Source: Saprospiraceae bacterium
GTDB lineage: Bacteria; Bacteroidota; Bacteroidia; Chitinophagales; Saprospiraceae
Length of the DNA stretch: 64,000 nt
NCBI GenBank assembly: GCA_028285545.1
Contig: JANQPA010000100.1
Span: forward strand, 186,001 to 250,000
Direction of reading: 5' to 3'
The notes beneath the pieces were generated by a model. The model saw only the letters and a list, made by a program, of their open reading frames with translations, did no database searches and was not told the origin of the DNA. Shown one piece after another: positions 18,988-28,403 of the stretch. A program made the translations under genes and the position numbers. Each line of letters starts with the position of its first letter. Position 1 is the stretch's first letter.

Positions 18988-21141
18988 ATGAAAAAAATAA
19001 TAGTATTTGTATTTAGTTTATGCTTTGCATTTTCTTTGAATAGCCAAGCTCTCGTTTATCCCCATGCGAAGAAAGAAAAAAAGGTAATTGATTACCATGG
19101 AGTCAAAATCGCTGATGATTACATTTGGATGGAGGATTTAAAAAATCCCGAATTACAAGAATGGATGGGCAAACAGGACAAGCTTTTGCAGTCTTATGTA
19201 CGCAACGAACCAGAGTGGTCAAAAATTAAAAATAGAATCCATGAATTGGGTAAAACGGGTTCTTCCTATTCCACTCCATTTTTAGCTGGAGATACCTATT
19301 ATTTCCAGAAATCATATCCAGGCATCCAACATTCCCTTATTTATGCTAAAAAAGGGCTTGCCGGTGAACCTTATAAAGTTTTAGACCCAAATGAATTTTA
19401 TACCAAAAAATCAGATAACCTAAATGGTTATTCTTATAGTCCGGATGGGCGATATGCAGTTTTTTTTGAAAGAAATGGTCAAGTTGGCTGGGGAAACCTA
19501 AGGATCTTTGATTTAAAAAATAAAACGCTCAAAGAGGAAGTCATAACGGGCGTACGTGGCAATCAAAGTATTTGGACTTATGACAAGGAAGGATTTTATT
19601 ATACTTGCTTTGGATCTACTCAAGATTTATTAGAACGAAAAGCATCACCTGTCCCTGTTATCAAATACCATAAGATTGGTCAATCGGGTAAAGAGGATGA
19701 AAATATTTTCCCAGCCGAACCCAAAGCTAATGTCTTTTATGGATTGGCGATGTCCAAAGATGGGAATAAATTGGTGGTTGAAGTACGCGTAGGAAGGTCT
19801 GATCGAAACGACGTAATATTAATAGATACAAAAAGTCAAAAGACCCAATCATTGGTTCAAAAAAACGAACACCTGTTAAGATATGTAGGCAATTCCGGAG
19901 ATAATTATTTTTTCTACACCAACAAGAATGCTCCAAATGGTAAAATTGTCAGTTTGAACATCCGTCAATCTGCTTCAAACAAATGGAAAGAAATTATTCC
20001 TGAACAGGAGCAAATCCTGGCAGGAGGCAGTACTGCTGGAGGGAATGCCATGAACATGATTGGTAATCAATTCGTCTTGTTGTATCGATACGCTACCCAT
20101 CAATACCTGAAAATCTATGATTTAAAAGGAAAAAAACAACACGAGATTGAGTTGGAGACCGGATGGATCGGGTCTGGAATTGTAGGGCAAGCTACTGAAG
20201 ATCACGCCTGGTTTACCCTGAATACCTTTTTGGATCCCACCTCTGTTTTTGGTGTTAACCTAAAAACAGGAAAGCAGTCTCTCTTTTTAAAAAATGAACG
20301 CCCCATTGATCCTGCGGATTATGTTACTCGCAACACCTATTACACGAGTAAAGATGGAAGCAAAGTTCCTATTTATATCGCACATAAGAAGGGAATAAAA
20401 ATGAACGGGGAGCATCCAATCTTTATGTATGGATATGGTTTTGGGGGATGGGTAGCAGTACCCTGGTACCAAGCCCACATGATGGCCTGGCTGGAAATGG
20501 GGGGAATATATGTTCTTCCAGGAGTAAGAGGAGGAGGTGAATTTGGGGATGCCTGGAAAGAAGCAGGTATAAAACTGAAAAGACAAAATGCGATTGATGA
20601 TTATATTGCTGCAGCTGAATTCCTAATTTCTGAGGGATATACTTCAGCAGGAAAAATAGTAGCCAATGGTTGGAGTGCCAGTGGATCTCTTGCCGCCGCC
20701 TCAACCATGCAAAGGCCAGATCTTTTTGGGGCCGCATTAATTGGTATTCCTTCTTTGGACCTTTTAAGGTATGAAGAATACACCCAATTTAAAGGCTGGA
20801 CAGGAGGATACGGTTCGTCATCAATTAAGGAAGAATTCCAAACCTTATACAATTGGTCTCCCTATCACAACATTAAAGAAAACACTTGTTACCCTCCCAT
20901 GCTGGTAACAGTTGGGGAAGTAGACCCTACTACCCCACCCCAACATGGGTATAAATTTGTTGCTGCCATGCAGGATCATCAAGCTCAATGCGAAAACCCT
21001 GCTCTACTAAAAATAGTATGGGGTGGCGGCCATGGTTTTGGCACTGATCGTGAAAGCAGTGAAAAAACCTATGCAGATGAGCTTACCTTTCTGGCTAAGG
21101 TGCTCAAAATAGGAAAAAAGAAAGGCCAAGCAAATGATTAA
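18988..21141 (+). CDS. secreted prolyl oligopeptidase (S9A)
   Basis: A 717-residue enzyme with a signal peptide (about 1-21) and the S9A start pattern YHGVKIADDYIWMEDLKNPE. The beta-propeller runs to about residue 430. The hydrolase domain has the nucleophile in GWSASG (Ser 563; the usual form is GGSNGG), Asp 646 in VGEVDPTTPP and His 682 in GGGHGFG. It would cut short peptides after proline in the periplasm. It follows the blaI/M56 pair by 92 bases and carries a similar palindrome in its promoter, so it may belong to the same regulon. The altered nucleophile elbow may shift specificity. Confidence 0.9.
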   Translation: MKKIIVFVFSLCFAFSLNSQALVYPHAKKEKKVIDYHGVKIADDYIWMEDLKNPELQEWMGKQDKLLQSYVRNEPEWSKIKNRIHELGKTGSSYSTPFLAGDTYYFQKSYPGIQHSLIYAKKGLAGEPYKVLDPNEFYTKKSDNLNGYSYSPDGRYAVFFERNGQVGWGNLRIFDLKNKTLKEEVITGVRGNQSIWTYDKEGFYYTCFGSTQDLLERKASPVPVIKYHKIGQSGKEDENIFPAEPKANVFYGLAMSKDGNKLVVEVRVGRSDRNDVILIDTKSQKTQSLVQKNEHLLRYVGNSGDNYFFYTNKNAPNGKIVSLNIRQSASNKWKEIIPEQEQILAGGSTAGGNAMNMIGNQFVLLYRYATHQYLKIYDLKGKKQHEIELETGWIGSGIVGQATEDHAWFTLNTFLDPTSVFGVNLKTGKQSLFLKNERPIDPADYVTRNTYYTSKDGSKVPIYIAHKKGIKMNGEHPIFMYGYGFGGWVAVPWYQAHMMAWLEMGGIYVLPGVRGGGEFGDAWKEAGIKLKRQNAIDDYIAAAEFLISEGYTSAGKIVANGWSASGSLAAASTMQRPDLFGAALIGIPSLDLLRYEEYTQFKGWTGGYGSSSIKEEFQTLYNWSPYHNIKENTCYPPMLVTVGEVDPTTPPQHGYKFVAAMQDHQAQCENPALLKIVWGGGHGFGTDRESSEKTYADELTFLAKVLKIGKKKGQAND

Positions 21142-21146
21142 TCTTT

Positions 21147-21236
21147 AGTAGAAAGTAAAAGGTAGAAGGTAAAAAGTAGTAGGACTTTCTACTTTCGACT
21201 TTCTACTTTCTACCTTCTACCTTCTACCTTTTACTA
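21147..21236. repeat. GTAGAAAG-type fold-back repeat
   Basis: The left half is a run of imperfect AGTAGAAAGTAAAAGG units and the right half (from about 21184) is its complement in CTTTCTACTTTC units. The halves can pair over some 30 bases with several register options. It follows the prolyl oligopeptidase gene and may end its transcript. Confidence 0.75.
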
Positions 21237-21290
21237 ACCAATGTACAGTATTCATCAAACATTTTTTCACACCATCAATTATTTAAAAAA

Positions 21291-22079
21291 ATGGAAAGAA
21301 ATACTAAGCAATTAATTGTAATACTGTCATTGATGTCAGCTACTTTTCTTGTGAAGGGAAAAAACGATTTTATTTCATATCCGGATACTTTTATTTTAAA
21401 ACCGAATAATATTGAACATGCTCTTGAAATAGAACCATATGAAGTAATTTGGTCTCAAGATGTGACAGAACCCGACGGAAAGAAAAGGAAAGGAATAAAC
21501 ACCATTACAGATATCGTTACGATAGAAAAGAACAAAAATGAATCAAAAGTCATTCAAAGAACCCTCAAATGGGAAGATGTTGACAATAACATATACATCA
21601 AATCGGATCGGCTAGACTACCAAACCTTGGAGCCCTTATCAGTAGACATTCGCTGGAATCCGAATTATGTTCAACATACAGATATCAATGGCCAACAACT
21701 TTTTAGTACTTCACTTAAAAATGAGTTTTCAGAATCTAAAATGAGTGTTTCACAGCTAGAAGAAAAAGGTTTCACCTGGTCTTCAGACGGATTTGCGCTA
21801 ATTGCCTTTGCTGGCAAAACGGATAAAATCTTTGCCCTCCAAACCTTGTCTGGGCTTCCTCATAATCCTCAATTAGGAAGAAAAAATTTTGAATATCAAA
21901 AAGATGAGCAGCTGAAAATTGAAGGCATTGGCACCTTTAACACTAAGGTCCTCAGTGATATGGGCAGTAGCATTAAGACCACCTATTGGCTTGCCGATCA
22001 AAAGCCCTATATCGTTAAAGTCAAATTTGTTCAACCTGAAGGAATCGTGACGGTCTGGAAGTTAGAGGAGATGAAGTGA
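21291..22079 (+). CDS. exported protein of unknown function
   Basis: A 262-residue protein with a probable signal peptide (hydrophobic stretch about 8-21, ending near VKGK). I do not recognise a family with certainty. The rest is beta-rich with alternating polar and hydrophobic residues, and the end KTTYWLADQKPYIVKVKF is reminiscent of DUF3108-like or LolA-like envelope proteins. It has its own upstream region, and a palindromic repeat element follows within 20 bases. Confidence 0.6.
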   Translation: MERNTKQLIVILSLMSATFLVKGKNDFISYPDTFILKPNNIEHALEIEPYEVIWSQDVTEPDGKKRKGINTITDIVTIEKNKNESKVIQRTLKWEDVDNNIYIKSDRLDYQTLEPLSVDIRWNPNYVQHTDINGQQLFSTSLKNEFSESKMSVSQLEEKGFTWSSDGFALIAFAGKTDKIFALQTLSGLPHNPQLGRKNFEYQKDEQLKIEGIGTFNTKVLSDMGSSIKTTYWLADQKPYIVKVKFVQPEGIVTVWKLEEMK

Positions 22080-22096
22080 TATCTCGATAATTTCAA

Positions 22097-22267
22097 GAGG
22101 GCGTCTCATAACTTCTACCTGTCGGTAGACAAGCCTTCGTCGTTATTCGACGCCCAAGAATATTTTATTTAGGAGTAGTTTTTCAGAAAAAAACTTTGTT
22201 TTTTTCTGAAAAACTACTCCTAAAAGAATTTAATTGGCTGGCGAATCCGTACGGATGAGACAGCCTC
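22097..22267 (+). repeat. palindromic repeat element, copy A (171 bp)
   Basis: It begins with GAGGGCGTCTCAT and ends with ATGAGACAGCCTC, imperfect inverted ends. The right inner part, TTGGCTGGCGAATCCGTACG, is shared with copies at 30.9 and 45.7 kb. The core is a perfect 25-bp stem (22170-22194 with 22198-22222) with a TTT loop, and its sequence differs from the cores of the other copies. The left half is divergent and holds small palindromes around CTACCTGTCGGTAG. Confidence 0.8.
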
Positions 22268-22358
22268 CTTGTGTCTTCGTTAAATCCAGCCACTAACTGT
22301 AACTTTCTCTGGATTTTTATAGTCCTTAAAAGATATACATCACCTTAAACTGTCACTC

Positions 22359-24761
22359 ATGCTTAAAAATCACCTAAAAATTGCCATCCGCAGTTTACTC
22401 AAAAACAAGCTTTATTTTTTTCTCAATTTGTTTGGCCTGGTTCTTGGATTAACAAGTAGCATGTTGCTCTTCCATTATGTAAAGCAGGAAAAAAGTTATG
22501 ATAAATTTCATGACAATAGCGATGAGATTTATCGTGTTTTACAAAGTTTCAGAAATGGGGATAGCTATACCACTACCTCTCTTTCACCTTATAAATTTGC
22601 CCCTTTATTACATGAAAACCATCCCGGGGTGGAAAGTTATGTTCGGATTGACGCCACTATTGGCAATCGCCTTGTCTCCTATAACGATATTAAGTACCAG
22701 GAACAGCGAATCAATTTTGTTGATAGTACTTTTCTTGATGTTTTTTCTTTTAATCTGAAACTAGGAGACCCTCGAAGTGCCCTGGATGAGCCCAATACGG
22801 TTGTTATCACAGAGGAAATTGCGCAAAAATATTTTCAAAATGAAAATCCAATCGGGAAAGTTTTAGATTTTAAAAATCCTTTTGATAACTCTTCCTTTAA
22901 ATCCACAGTGACTGGTGTTTTAGAAATTCCAAGCAATTCACATTTTCACAGAGATTTTTTCATTTCAATGAAAACGGGTGATCAAATCACTCCCGGAAAA
23001 ATTAACAGTTGGGGATGGACTTCGCAATATTCCTATGTCCTGCTCAATGAAAATACCCGACCTGAGGACTTGGAACAGAGCATGAAAAAGATTATTGCCG
23101 AACATGCACCGGATTGGTTTGAAGATTGGGCCTATTTCAGTCTTCAGTCTTTAAATGACACCCATTTAAAATCACAAGATATCAAGGATGAAATGCAGGC
23201 ACAGGGAGACCTATCTTATGTGCGCATTTTTTCCATTGTATTATTGTTTATCATATTGATTGCGAGTATTAATTATATGAACTTAGCAACTGCCAGATCC
23301 GTGGAGCGTGCCAAAGAAGTTGGTCTAAGAAAAGTGGTGGGAGCAAAACGATCACAGTTAATTTGGCAATTTTTAGCTGAAGCCCTGGTTCTATCCTTAA
23401 TGGCTTTCGGGATCAGTTTGATTTTATTACAATTTTCCAGTCCGGTTTTTGAGGGAGTCACTGGTATTGCAATGGATCTGGATTTTGTCAATCAGCCTAC
23501 CTCCTTGGCTTACCTCTTAGGTCTTTCCTTAATAATTGGTCTGTTATCTGGTATATATCCGGCTTTTATTTTATCGGGTTTCCGTCCATTAAGGGCCTTA
23601 AAAAATGCTTTTTCTGCTACCAAAATGGATGGACATTCCCTATTAATGAGAAAGGGTTTGGTGATCTTTCAGTATGCTATTTCCATTATTTTAATTGTCA
23701 GCACTTTAGTTATTTTTAACCAATGGCAGTATTTACGCAATAAAAAATTAGGCGTTAAAGCAGATCAAATCATAAGTCTTCCAATCGTTTCACAAAAAGC
23801 TGTCAATGAATTTTCTGCCTTGAAAAAGGAATGGATGAAATTAAGTGGAGTATCGAGTGTATCTGCATGTAGCAAAAGTTTTGCAACTGTTCATTCAAAT
23901 TTTACAACCTTTTATTTTGAGGAAAAAAAATTATCCTATCCGTCTATAGGAATTAAAGAAGACTTTTTTAAAAGCCTGGGGGTTAATTTTTTAGAAGGCA
24001 GAGATTTTGAACCAGGAAGGCAAAGTGATTCCATCTCAGTTATTATTAACAGATCAGCCTGGGAAGCTATGGCAGACAAAAAGGCACTCGGTAAAAATAT
24101 AAACATCGGTGTATCCAGAGAGAATACTACGCCTTATAAAATTATTGGAATAGTTGAGGATTTCCATTTTGAGCCATTATACAAAAAATTAAATCCAGTG
24201 GCCTTTTTCTTAATAGAAAACAACATCAATGAAATGTCAATTCGTCTTCAGCCCCAACAACAACAGGCTACCCTGGCAGCTCTGGAAACAACCTGGAATC
24301 AATTTGGGTTTGAAGAGGCTTTTACCTATGAATACCTGGATGAAAGCATGCAATCTCTTTATGAAAAAGAAGCTGTCTTTTTCAGTATTTTTTCATTTTT
24401 TACTGGACTGGCCATATTTATCGCTTGCCTGGGACTCTTCGGCCTAAGCTCTTATACTGCTCAAAGGAGAACCAAAGAGATAGGTATCCGCAAAGTAATT
24501 GGAGCTACCATTTATGATGTGTTATATCTTTTAAATAAAGACCTTATTGTCCTAATGCTAATTGCTTTTATTTTGGCTATTCCAATTTCGTGGTGGGCAA
24601 TGCAAAATTGGCTAGCCAATTTTGCCTATAGTACCAGCATTCATTACTGGCTTTTTATAATAGCAGGTGGAGTCATAGGATTGATTTCTGTTATTACCGT
24701 AAGTTACCAATCCTTGCGTGTAGCAAAAGCCAATCCAAGCGAGGCTTTAAAATATGAATGA
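22359..24761 (+). CDS. ABC transporter permease, MacB/FtsX type
   Basis: An 800-residue inner-membrane protein in the double-FtsX arrangement usual in Bacteroidota. There is an N-terminal span (NLFGLVLGLTSSMLLF, about 20-40), a periplasmic MacB-like domain, three spans near 295-420 after NYMNLATARSVERAKEVGLR, a second periplasmic domain, and three last spans after RRTKEIGIRKVIGA (about 705-800). Such permeases, with a separate ATPase, move lipoproteins, peptides or lipids mechanically or are involved in antimicrobial peptide resistance. No ATPase gene lies beside it, so its partner is elsewhere. Confidence 0.9.
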   Translation: MLKNHLKIAIRSLLKNKLYFFLNLFGLVLGLTSSMLLFHYVKQEKSYDKFHDNSDEIYRVLQSFRNGDSYTTTSLSPYKFAPLLHENHPGVESYVRIDATIGNRLVSYNDIKYQEQRINFVDSTFLDVFSFNLKLGDPRSALDEPNTVVITEEIAQKYFQNENPIGKVLDFKNPFDNSSFKSTVTGVLEIPSNSHFHRDFFISMKTGDQITPGKINSWGWTSQYSYVLLNENTRPEDLEQSMKKIIAEHAPDWFEDWAYFSLQSLNDTHLKSQDIKDEMQAQGDLSYVRIFSIVLLFIILIASINYMNLATARSVERAKEVGLRKVVGAKRSQLIWQFLAEALVLSLMAFGISLILLQFSSPVFEGVTGIAMDLDFVNQPTSLAYLLGLSLIIGLLSGIYPAFILSGFRPLRALKNAFSATKMDGHSLLMRKGLVIFQYAISIILIVSTLVIFNQWQYLRNKKLGVKADQIISLPIVSQKAVNEFSALKKEWMKLSGVSSVSACSKSFATVHSNFTTFYFEEKKLSYPSIGIKEDFFKSLGVNFLEGRDFEPGRQSDSISVIINRSAWEAMADKKALGKNINIGVSRENTTPYKIIGIVEDFHFEPLYKKLNPVAFFLIENNINEMSIRLQPQQQQATLAALETTWNQFGFEEAFTYEYLDESMQSLYEKEAVFFSIFSFFTGLAIFIACLGLFGLSSYTAQRRTKEIGIRKVIGATIYDVLYLLNKDLIVLMLIAFILAIPISWWAMQNWLANFAYSTSIHYWLFIIAGGVIGLISVITVSYQSLRVAKANPSEALKYE

Positions 24762-24772
24762 TTTAATTCAAT

Positions 24773-24805
24773 ATAGAGAAAAAGGCTTATGGCCTTTTTC
24801 TCTAT
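24773..24805. terminator. bidirectional terminator between permease and fumC
   Basis: A 14-bp stem, ATAGAGAAAAAGGC at 24773-24786 with its complement at 24792-24805. The genes on both sides end here, and A/T runs on each arm permit use from either strand. Confidence 0.85.
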
Positions 24806-24811
24806 TAAGCT

Positions 24812-26203
24812 TTATAAACCACTGGTCATCTCCTCAGGTCTTACCCAATCATCGAATTGTTCTTCTGTGAGCAAGCCCAGTTCAACTGCTGCCTGCTTAA
24901 GTGTTTTGTCTTCTTTGTAAGCTTTTTTAGCTATGCTGGCGGCATTATCATAACCGATTTTAGTATTTAAGGCGGTAACCAGCATGAGTGAATTATTAAG
25001 GTGTTCTTTAATTTTTTTATAATTGGGTTCTATTCCTTCCGCACAATGATCATTAAAACTAACACAGGCATCTCCAATCAATTGAGCAGAATGGAGAAAA
25101 TTATAAATCATCATTGGTTTGAATACATTGAGTTCAAAATGTCCGGTCATCCCTCCTACATTTATGGCAACATCATTGCCAATTACCTGCGCCATGGCCA
25201 TGGTTAAGGCTTCTGCCTGAGTAGGGTTAACTTTTCCAGGCATGATAGAGGAGCCTGGCTCGTTAGCAGGAATATTTAATTCTCCAATACCAGAACGTGG
25301 TCCTGAAGCAAGCATTCGAATATCATTACCGATCTTCATTAATGAAACTGCTACCGTTTTTAAGGCACCATGGGCCTCTACAATAGCATCATGAGCAGCA
25401 AGCGCTTCAAATTTATTTTCTGCAGTAATAAAAGGTAGGCCACTTAATTCAGCAATTTTTGCTGCTACATTCACCGCATAATTGGGAGGCGTGTTCAATC
25501 CTGTACCTACAGCAGTACCTCCCAGGGCCAGCTCAGACAAGTGAGCAAGAGTATTTTTGATGGCTTTCAGACCATGATCCAGTTGAGATACGTATCCTGA
25601 AATTTCCTGACCAACTGTCACTGGTGTGGCATCCATAAAGTGGGTGCGTCCAATTTTCACCACATCCATAAAAGATTCCGATTTTTGCTGAAGGGTATTT
25701 CTCAACTTCTCGATACCAGGAATGGTAAGTTCAACCAGTATTTTATAGGCCGCAATATGCATGGCGGTAGGAAAGGTATCATTGGAAGACTGTGATTTAT
25801 TGACATCATCATTAGGATGCAATGCTTTTTCCTTGTCTGTCAATTGTCCTCCATTTAGTACATGAGCTCTGTTGGCCACTACCTCATTTACATTCATATT
25901 TGATTGAGTTCCAGACCCCGTTTGCCATACTACTAAAGGAAATTGATCATCCAATTTACCTTCCAGAATTTCATCACATACCTTTGCGATAAGATCGGCT
26001 TTTTCTTTGGGAAGCACCCCTGCCTCCATATTGGTATAGGCTGCAGCCTTTTTCAGGATGGCAAAAGCACGAATAACTTCGATGGGCATCTGATTGCCAC
26101 CAATTTTAAAATTCATTGAAGATCTCTGGGTCTGAGCTGCCCAATATTTTTCAGCAGGTACATCTACAAAACCAATACTATCTTTTTCTTGTCTGAAGTT
26201 CAT
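24812..26203 (-). CDS. fumC: class II fumarate hydratase
   Basis: The 463-residue protein matches class II fumarase in length and motifs: [12 protein letters not shown], the SS loop signature [13 protein letters not shown] (about residue 317), and [15 protein letters not shown]. It interconverts fumarate and malate in the citric acid cycle in the cytoplasm without an iron-sulfur cluster. The aspartase family is close, but [12 protein letters not shown] and the [11 protein letters not shown] stretch favour fumarase. It is transcribed alone. Confidence 0.95.
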   Translation of the reverse strand: MNFRQEKDSIGFVDVPAEKYWAAQTQRSSMNFKIGGNQMPIEVIRAFAILKKAAAYTNMEAGVLPKEKADLIAKVCDEILEGKLDDQFPLVVWQTGSGTQSNMNVNEVVANRAHVLNGGQLTDKEKALHPNDDVNKSQSSNDTFPTAMHIAAYKILVELTIPGIEKLRNTLQQKSESFMDVVKIGRTHFMDATPVTVGQEISGYVSQLDHGLKAIKNTLAHLSELALGGTAVGTGLNTPPNYAVNVAAKIAELSGLPFITAENKFEALAAHDAIVEAHGALKTVAVSLMKIGNDIRMLASGPRSGIGELNIPANEPGSSIMPGKVNPTQAEALTMAMAQVIGNDVAINVGGMTGHFELNVFKPMMIYNFLHSAQLIGDACVSFNDHCAEGIEPNYKKIKEHLNNSLMLVTALNTKIGYDNAASIAKKAYKEDKTLKQAAVELGLLTEEQFDDWVRPEEMTSGL

Positions 26204-26256
26204 TATTCTATTTTATGGTTATTAAAGTTGGAAAATTAGCCGGCATCCAAAAAATC

Positions 26257-26294
26257 AACTTGCAAACTTGCAAACTTGAAAACTTGAAAACTTT
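26257..26294 (+). repeat. 8-bp tandem repeat AACTTGCA/AACTTGAA
   Basis: Two units of AACTTGCA are followed by two units of AACTTGAA and a partial fifth. It lies in the divergent region between fumC and the superoxide dismutase gene. Confidence 0.8.
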
Positions 26295-26388
26295 TAGCGC
26301 AAATTTACCGATAATCTTTTCCTTAAACCATCTCTTAAGGGCTAAAAATGTACAACCAAATAAAATTTTTTCCGCTTCGAAAACTTAT

Positions 26389-26396
26389 TACCTTTG
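26389..26396 (+). promoter_or_regulatory. candidate -7 promoter box of the superoxide dismutase gene
   Basis: TACCTTTG is a perfect match to the Bacteroidota -7 consensus TAnnTTTG, 81 bases before the start codon. A clear TTTG -33 element is not visible at the expected distance, so support is partial. Confidence 0.45.
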
Positions 26397-26476
26397 TTGG
26401 CGTTAAATTTACGATATTCAAAGGCTGAAAAGCCCTATCATTATCACATATTCACTAATCAAAATATTACAGCACT

Positions 26477-27106
26477 ATGGCCTTTCAACTTCCTGATTTA
26501 CCTTATGCTTACGATGCCCTAGAACCCAATATTGATGCCCGCACCATGGAAATCCATCATGGAAAGCATCATGCAGGATATACCAAAAAATTAAATGCAG
26601 CTATTGAAGGCACCGATCTCGAAGGAAAAAAAATCGAAGATATACTAGCAAATATTTCACAGCATTCTACTGCCGTAAGAAATAATGGCGGAGGTTTTTA
26701 CAATCATTCATTGTTTTGGGAAATCATGTCTCCTGAAGGAGGTATGCCTTCCGCTCAGATGAACATTCATAAGGCCATTGAAAGAGATTTTGGTTCTTTT
26801 GACGACTTTAAAACTGCCTTTTCTAATGCTGCAGCTACTCGTTTTGGATCGGGATGGGCTTGGCTCTGTGTGGATAGCAATGATAAATTATTCGTTACCT
26901 CAACTCCCAACCAGGATAATCCATTAATGGATGTGGCTGACCAGCAAGGAACTCCAATCCTTGGCCTAGATGTTTGGGAACACGCCTACTATCTGAATTA
27001 CCAAAACCGTCGTCCTGATTATATCCAGGCTTTCTTTAATGTCATCAATTGGCACGAAGTAACCAAAAGATATAATGATGCAAATCCAGGAGCTTCCGAT
27101 TTTTAA
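26477..27106 (+). CDS. iron/manganese superoxide dismutase
   Basis: A 209-residue enzyme with typical family features: [28 protein letters not shown] at the start holds a metal-binding His, [13 protein letters not shown] the second, and [18 protein letters not shown] the Asp and third His. It turns superoxide into hydrogen peroxide and oxygen in the cytoplasm. Metal preference cannot be settled by eye; GSGWAWL and the Gln in NQDNPL fit manganese or cambialistic members. A candidate promoter lies upstream. Confidence 0.95.
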   Translation: MAFQLPDLPYAYDALEPNIDARTMEIHHGKHHAGYTKKLNAAIEGTDLEGKKIEDILANISQHSTAVRNNGGGFYNHSLFWEIMSPEGGMPSAQMNIHKAIERDFGSFDDFKTAFSNAAATRFGSGWAWLCVDSNDKLFVTSTPNQDNPLMDVADQQGTPILGLDVWEHAYYLNYQNRRPDYIQAFFNVINWHEVTKRYNDANPGASDF

Positions 27107-27125
27107 TATTACTTTGATGAATTAA

Positions 27126-27262
27126 GATAGAAGTATAGTTGAAGTAAATAGAAGTACAGTAGAAGCAAGTAGAAATAGAAAATACGTTTACTTCTATATA
27201 CTTCAATTTACTTCTATTATACTTCAGGAGCCACAGACGACCATACTTCTACCCTACTTCCT
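27126..27262. repeat. TAGAAGTA-type fold-back repeat
   Basis: The left part consists of degenerate TAGAAGTA and TTGAAGTA units, and the right part (from about 27186) of their complement TACTTCTA. Together they can form a long imperfect hairpin. It follows the superoxide dismutase gene and may terminate transcription. The rest of the 555-base gap to the next large gene holds a small transcription unit. Confidence 0.7.
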
Positions 27263-27420
27263 TATCATTCAATATCTCTCCTTTCCTTAAGTCTCAGAAA
27301 ATTATTTATCCACATTCCCAGTTTATTGTTATTTTCAATAAACAATTATCAATCAATAATTAATACATATCCAACTCATTCAATTTGTTAAAAAAGGGGC
27401 ATTTTATACCAAAAATCAAA

Positions 27421-27451
27421 TTGCATTTTTTACATTTTTAACTTATTTTTG
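27421..27451 (+). promoter_or_regulatory. Bacteroidota-type promoter of a small transcription unit
   Basis: A TTG at 27421-27423 (within ATTG) is followed after 20 bases by TATTTTTG at 27444-27451, a full match to TAnnTTTG. Spacing is as expected for the -33/-7 pair of the primary sigma factor of this phylum. It points to a short open frame and a terminator 150 bases downstream. Confidence 0.6.
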
Positions 27452-27505
27452 GTATTGAACAATCCAAAGTATAATCCTTATTTTAACAATTTAAAATTTT
27501 TTCCC

Positions 27506-27577
27506 ATGATCATTATGTCCTTACTTCTGTTTGTATTATTGTTATTCAGACTAGAAGTTGTAAGCGAAGTCAAATAG
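27506..27577 (+). CDS. possible 23-residue hydrophobic peptide
   Basis: The frame from ATG at 27506 encodes MIIMSLLLFVLLLF, one membrane-spanning stretch, then a short charged tail RLEVVSEVK. It sits alone between a good promoter and a strong terminator, so the transcript surely exists if the promoter works. A 9-bp stem (27569-27577 with 27581-27589) overlaps the stop codon. It may be a small membrane peptide, or the RNA itself may be the product. Confidence 0.4.
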   Translation: MIIMSLLLFVLLLFRLEVVSEVK

Positions 27578-27598
27578 GAGCTATTTGACCCAAACAAT

Positions 27599-27635
27599 AA
27601 AAACCCTCGAAAATGACGTATTTTCGAGGGTTTTT
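27599..27635 (+). terminator. Rho-independent terminator of the small transcription unit
   Basis: A 16-bp perfect stem (27599-27614 with 27620-27635) with core CCCTCG/CGAGGG and a T-run. It may also end the convergent lipoprotein gene on the minus strand. Confidence 0.88.
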
Positions 27636-27661
27636 GTTTTTATCTAATATGGTTTTTCTTT

Positions 27662-28165
27662 CTATTGAGGACCTTGCTGTACGGCTCCATACATTCTTTT
27701 CACCTGATCTAAGGAATAAGTACCCGTAAGTCCTGTCTGAAAAATATATTCCCTGTCAGCTTGCAGATGTACATATCTAAATCCATAATTTATGAGAGAA
27801 TCTATCTGAGTTTCATAAATAAACCCACTTTCATCTTCTTCAATGATCTTAGAAAAGAAACGGTTGGTTTTCACTTCTGCCAGCTGATCTGCTTTCAATT
27901 TGGTAACATCATTGGTAGCAGCATCGGAGGCATAAATCTGAATATAAAAATCATCTCCATTTCTAAGCGTTACATCCTGAAGGATTCCTCCTAAATTCAT
28001 TTTATCAACCTTAGTACTATCCGGAGCAAGGATACTAAGAGGGATACCATGCTCGAGCAAATCCATACTATTCCATTGGTCTTTCCCGTCGTTCTGACAA
28101 TGAAACAGAAAGAGCGAAAGTACTAAGACTATAATAGTGTTTCTCATTATCATTCCTTTATTCAC
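27662..28165 (-). CDS. putative lipoprotein of unknown function
   Basis: A 167-residue protein whose hydrophobic N-terminus ends in LFLFHC (Cys 23), followed by a polar linker, a lipoprotein-like signal though with His before the Cys. The rest is a small mixed domain (about 35-160) with no family I recognise. Two further ATGs at codons 5 and 7 (28153 and 28147) are also possible starts; the last would give the most typical signal. It is transcribed away from recN. Confidence 0.6.
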   Translation of the reverse strand: MNKGMIMRNTIIVLVLSLFLFHCQNDGKDQWNSMDLLEHGIPLSILAPDSTKVDKMNLGGILQDVTLRNGDDFYIQIYASDAATNDVTKLKADQLAEVKTNRFFSKIIEEDESGFIYETQIDSLINYGFRYVHLQADREYIFQTGLTGTYSLDQVKRMYGAVQQGPQ

Positions 28166-28183
28166 CTAATTTAAAAATAGCAG

Positions 28184-28262
28184 AATGTAGAAGGTATAAA
28201 GTAGAAAGGCTCAACTATTATTGCATTCTACTTTAAGATCTTTCTATTTTCTACATTTCTTG
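28184..28262. repeat. GTAGAAAG-type fold-back repeat
   Basis: GTAGAAGGTATAAAGTAGAAAG on the left and TTCTACTTTAAGATCTTTCT with TTTTCTACA on the right are related as imperfect complements. It sits in the divergent region between the lipoprotein gene and recN. Confidence 0.6.
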
Positions 28263-28339
28263 ACTGCCGACTTAAGCAGTTACTTTATACTAATAAAATT
28301 TCTAAGGTAGCAAAAATAAGTGTTTTATAGTAAAAGGCT

Positions 28340-28347
28340 TATTTTTG
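28340..28347 (+). promoter_or_regulatory. candidate -7 box for recN
   Basis: TATTTTTG matches TAnnTTTG, 56 bases before the recN start. No clear -33 element or LexA-like palindrome is seen. Confidence 0.35.
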
Positions 28348-28403
28348 CGCCTATATTAAATTTAAAATGTATTACAACAGGCGTTTTCTAATCGCTAAAA
28401 TAT

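Noticed and set aside
20423-20852. Several overlapping minus-strand frames inside the prolyl oligopeptidase gene
   Set aside because: The plus-strand gene has catalytic motifs and family-like length; the antisense frames have no motifs.
22097-22267. An insertion sequence or MITE with target-site duplication
   Set aside because: No transposase frame fits in the element and no convincing direct repeats flank any of the three copies, so only a palindromic repeat family is claimed.
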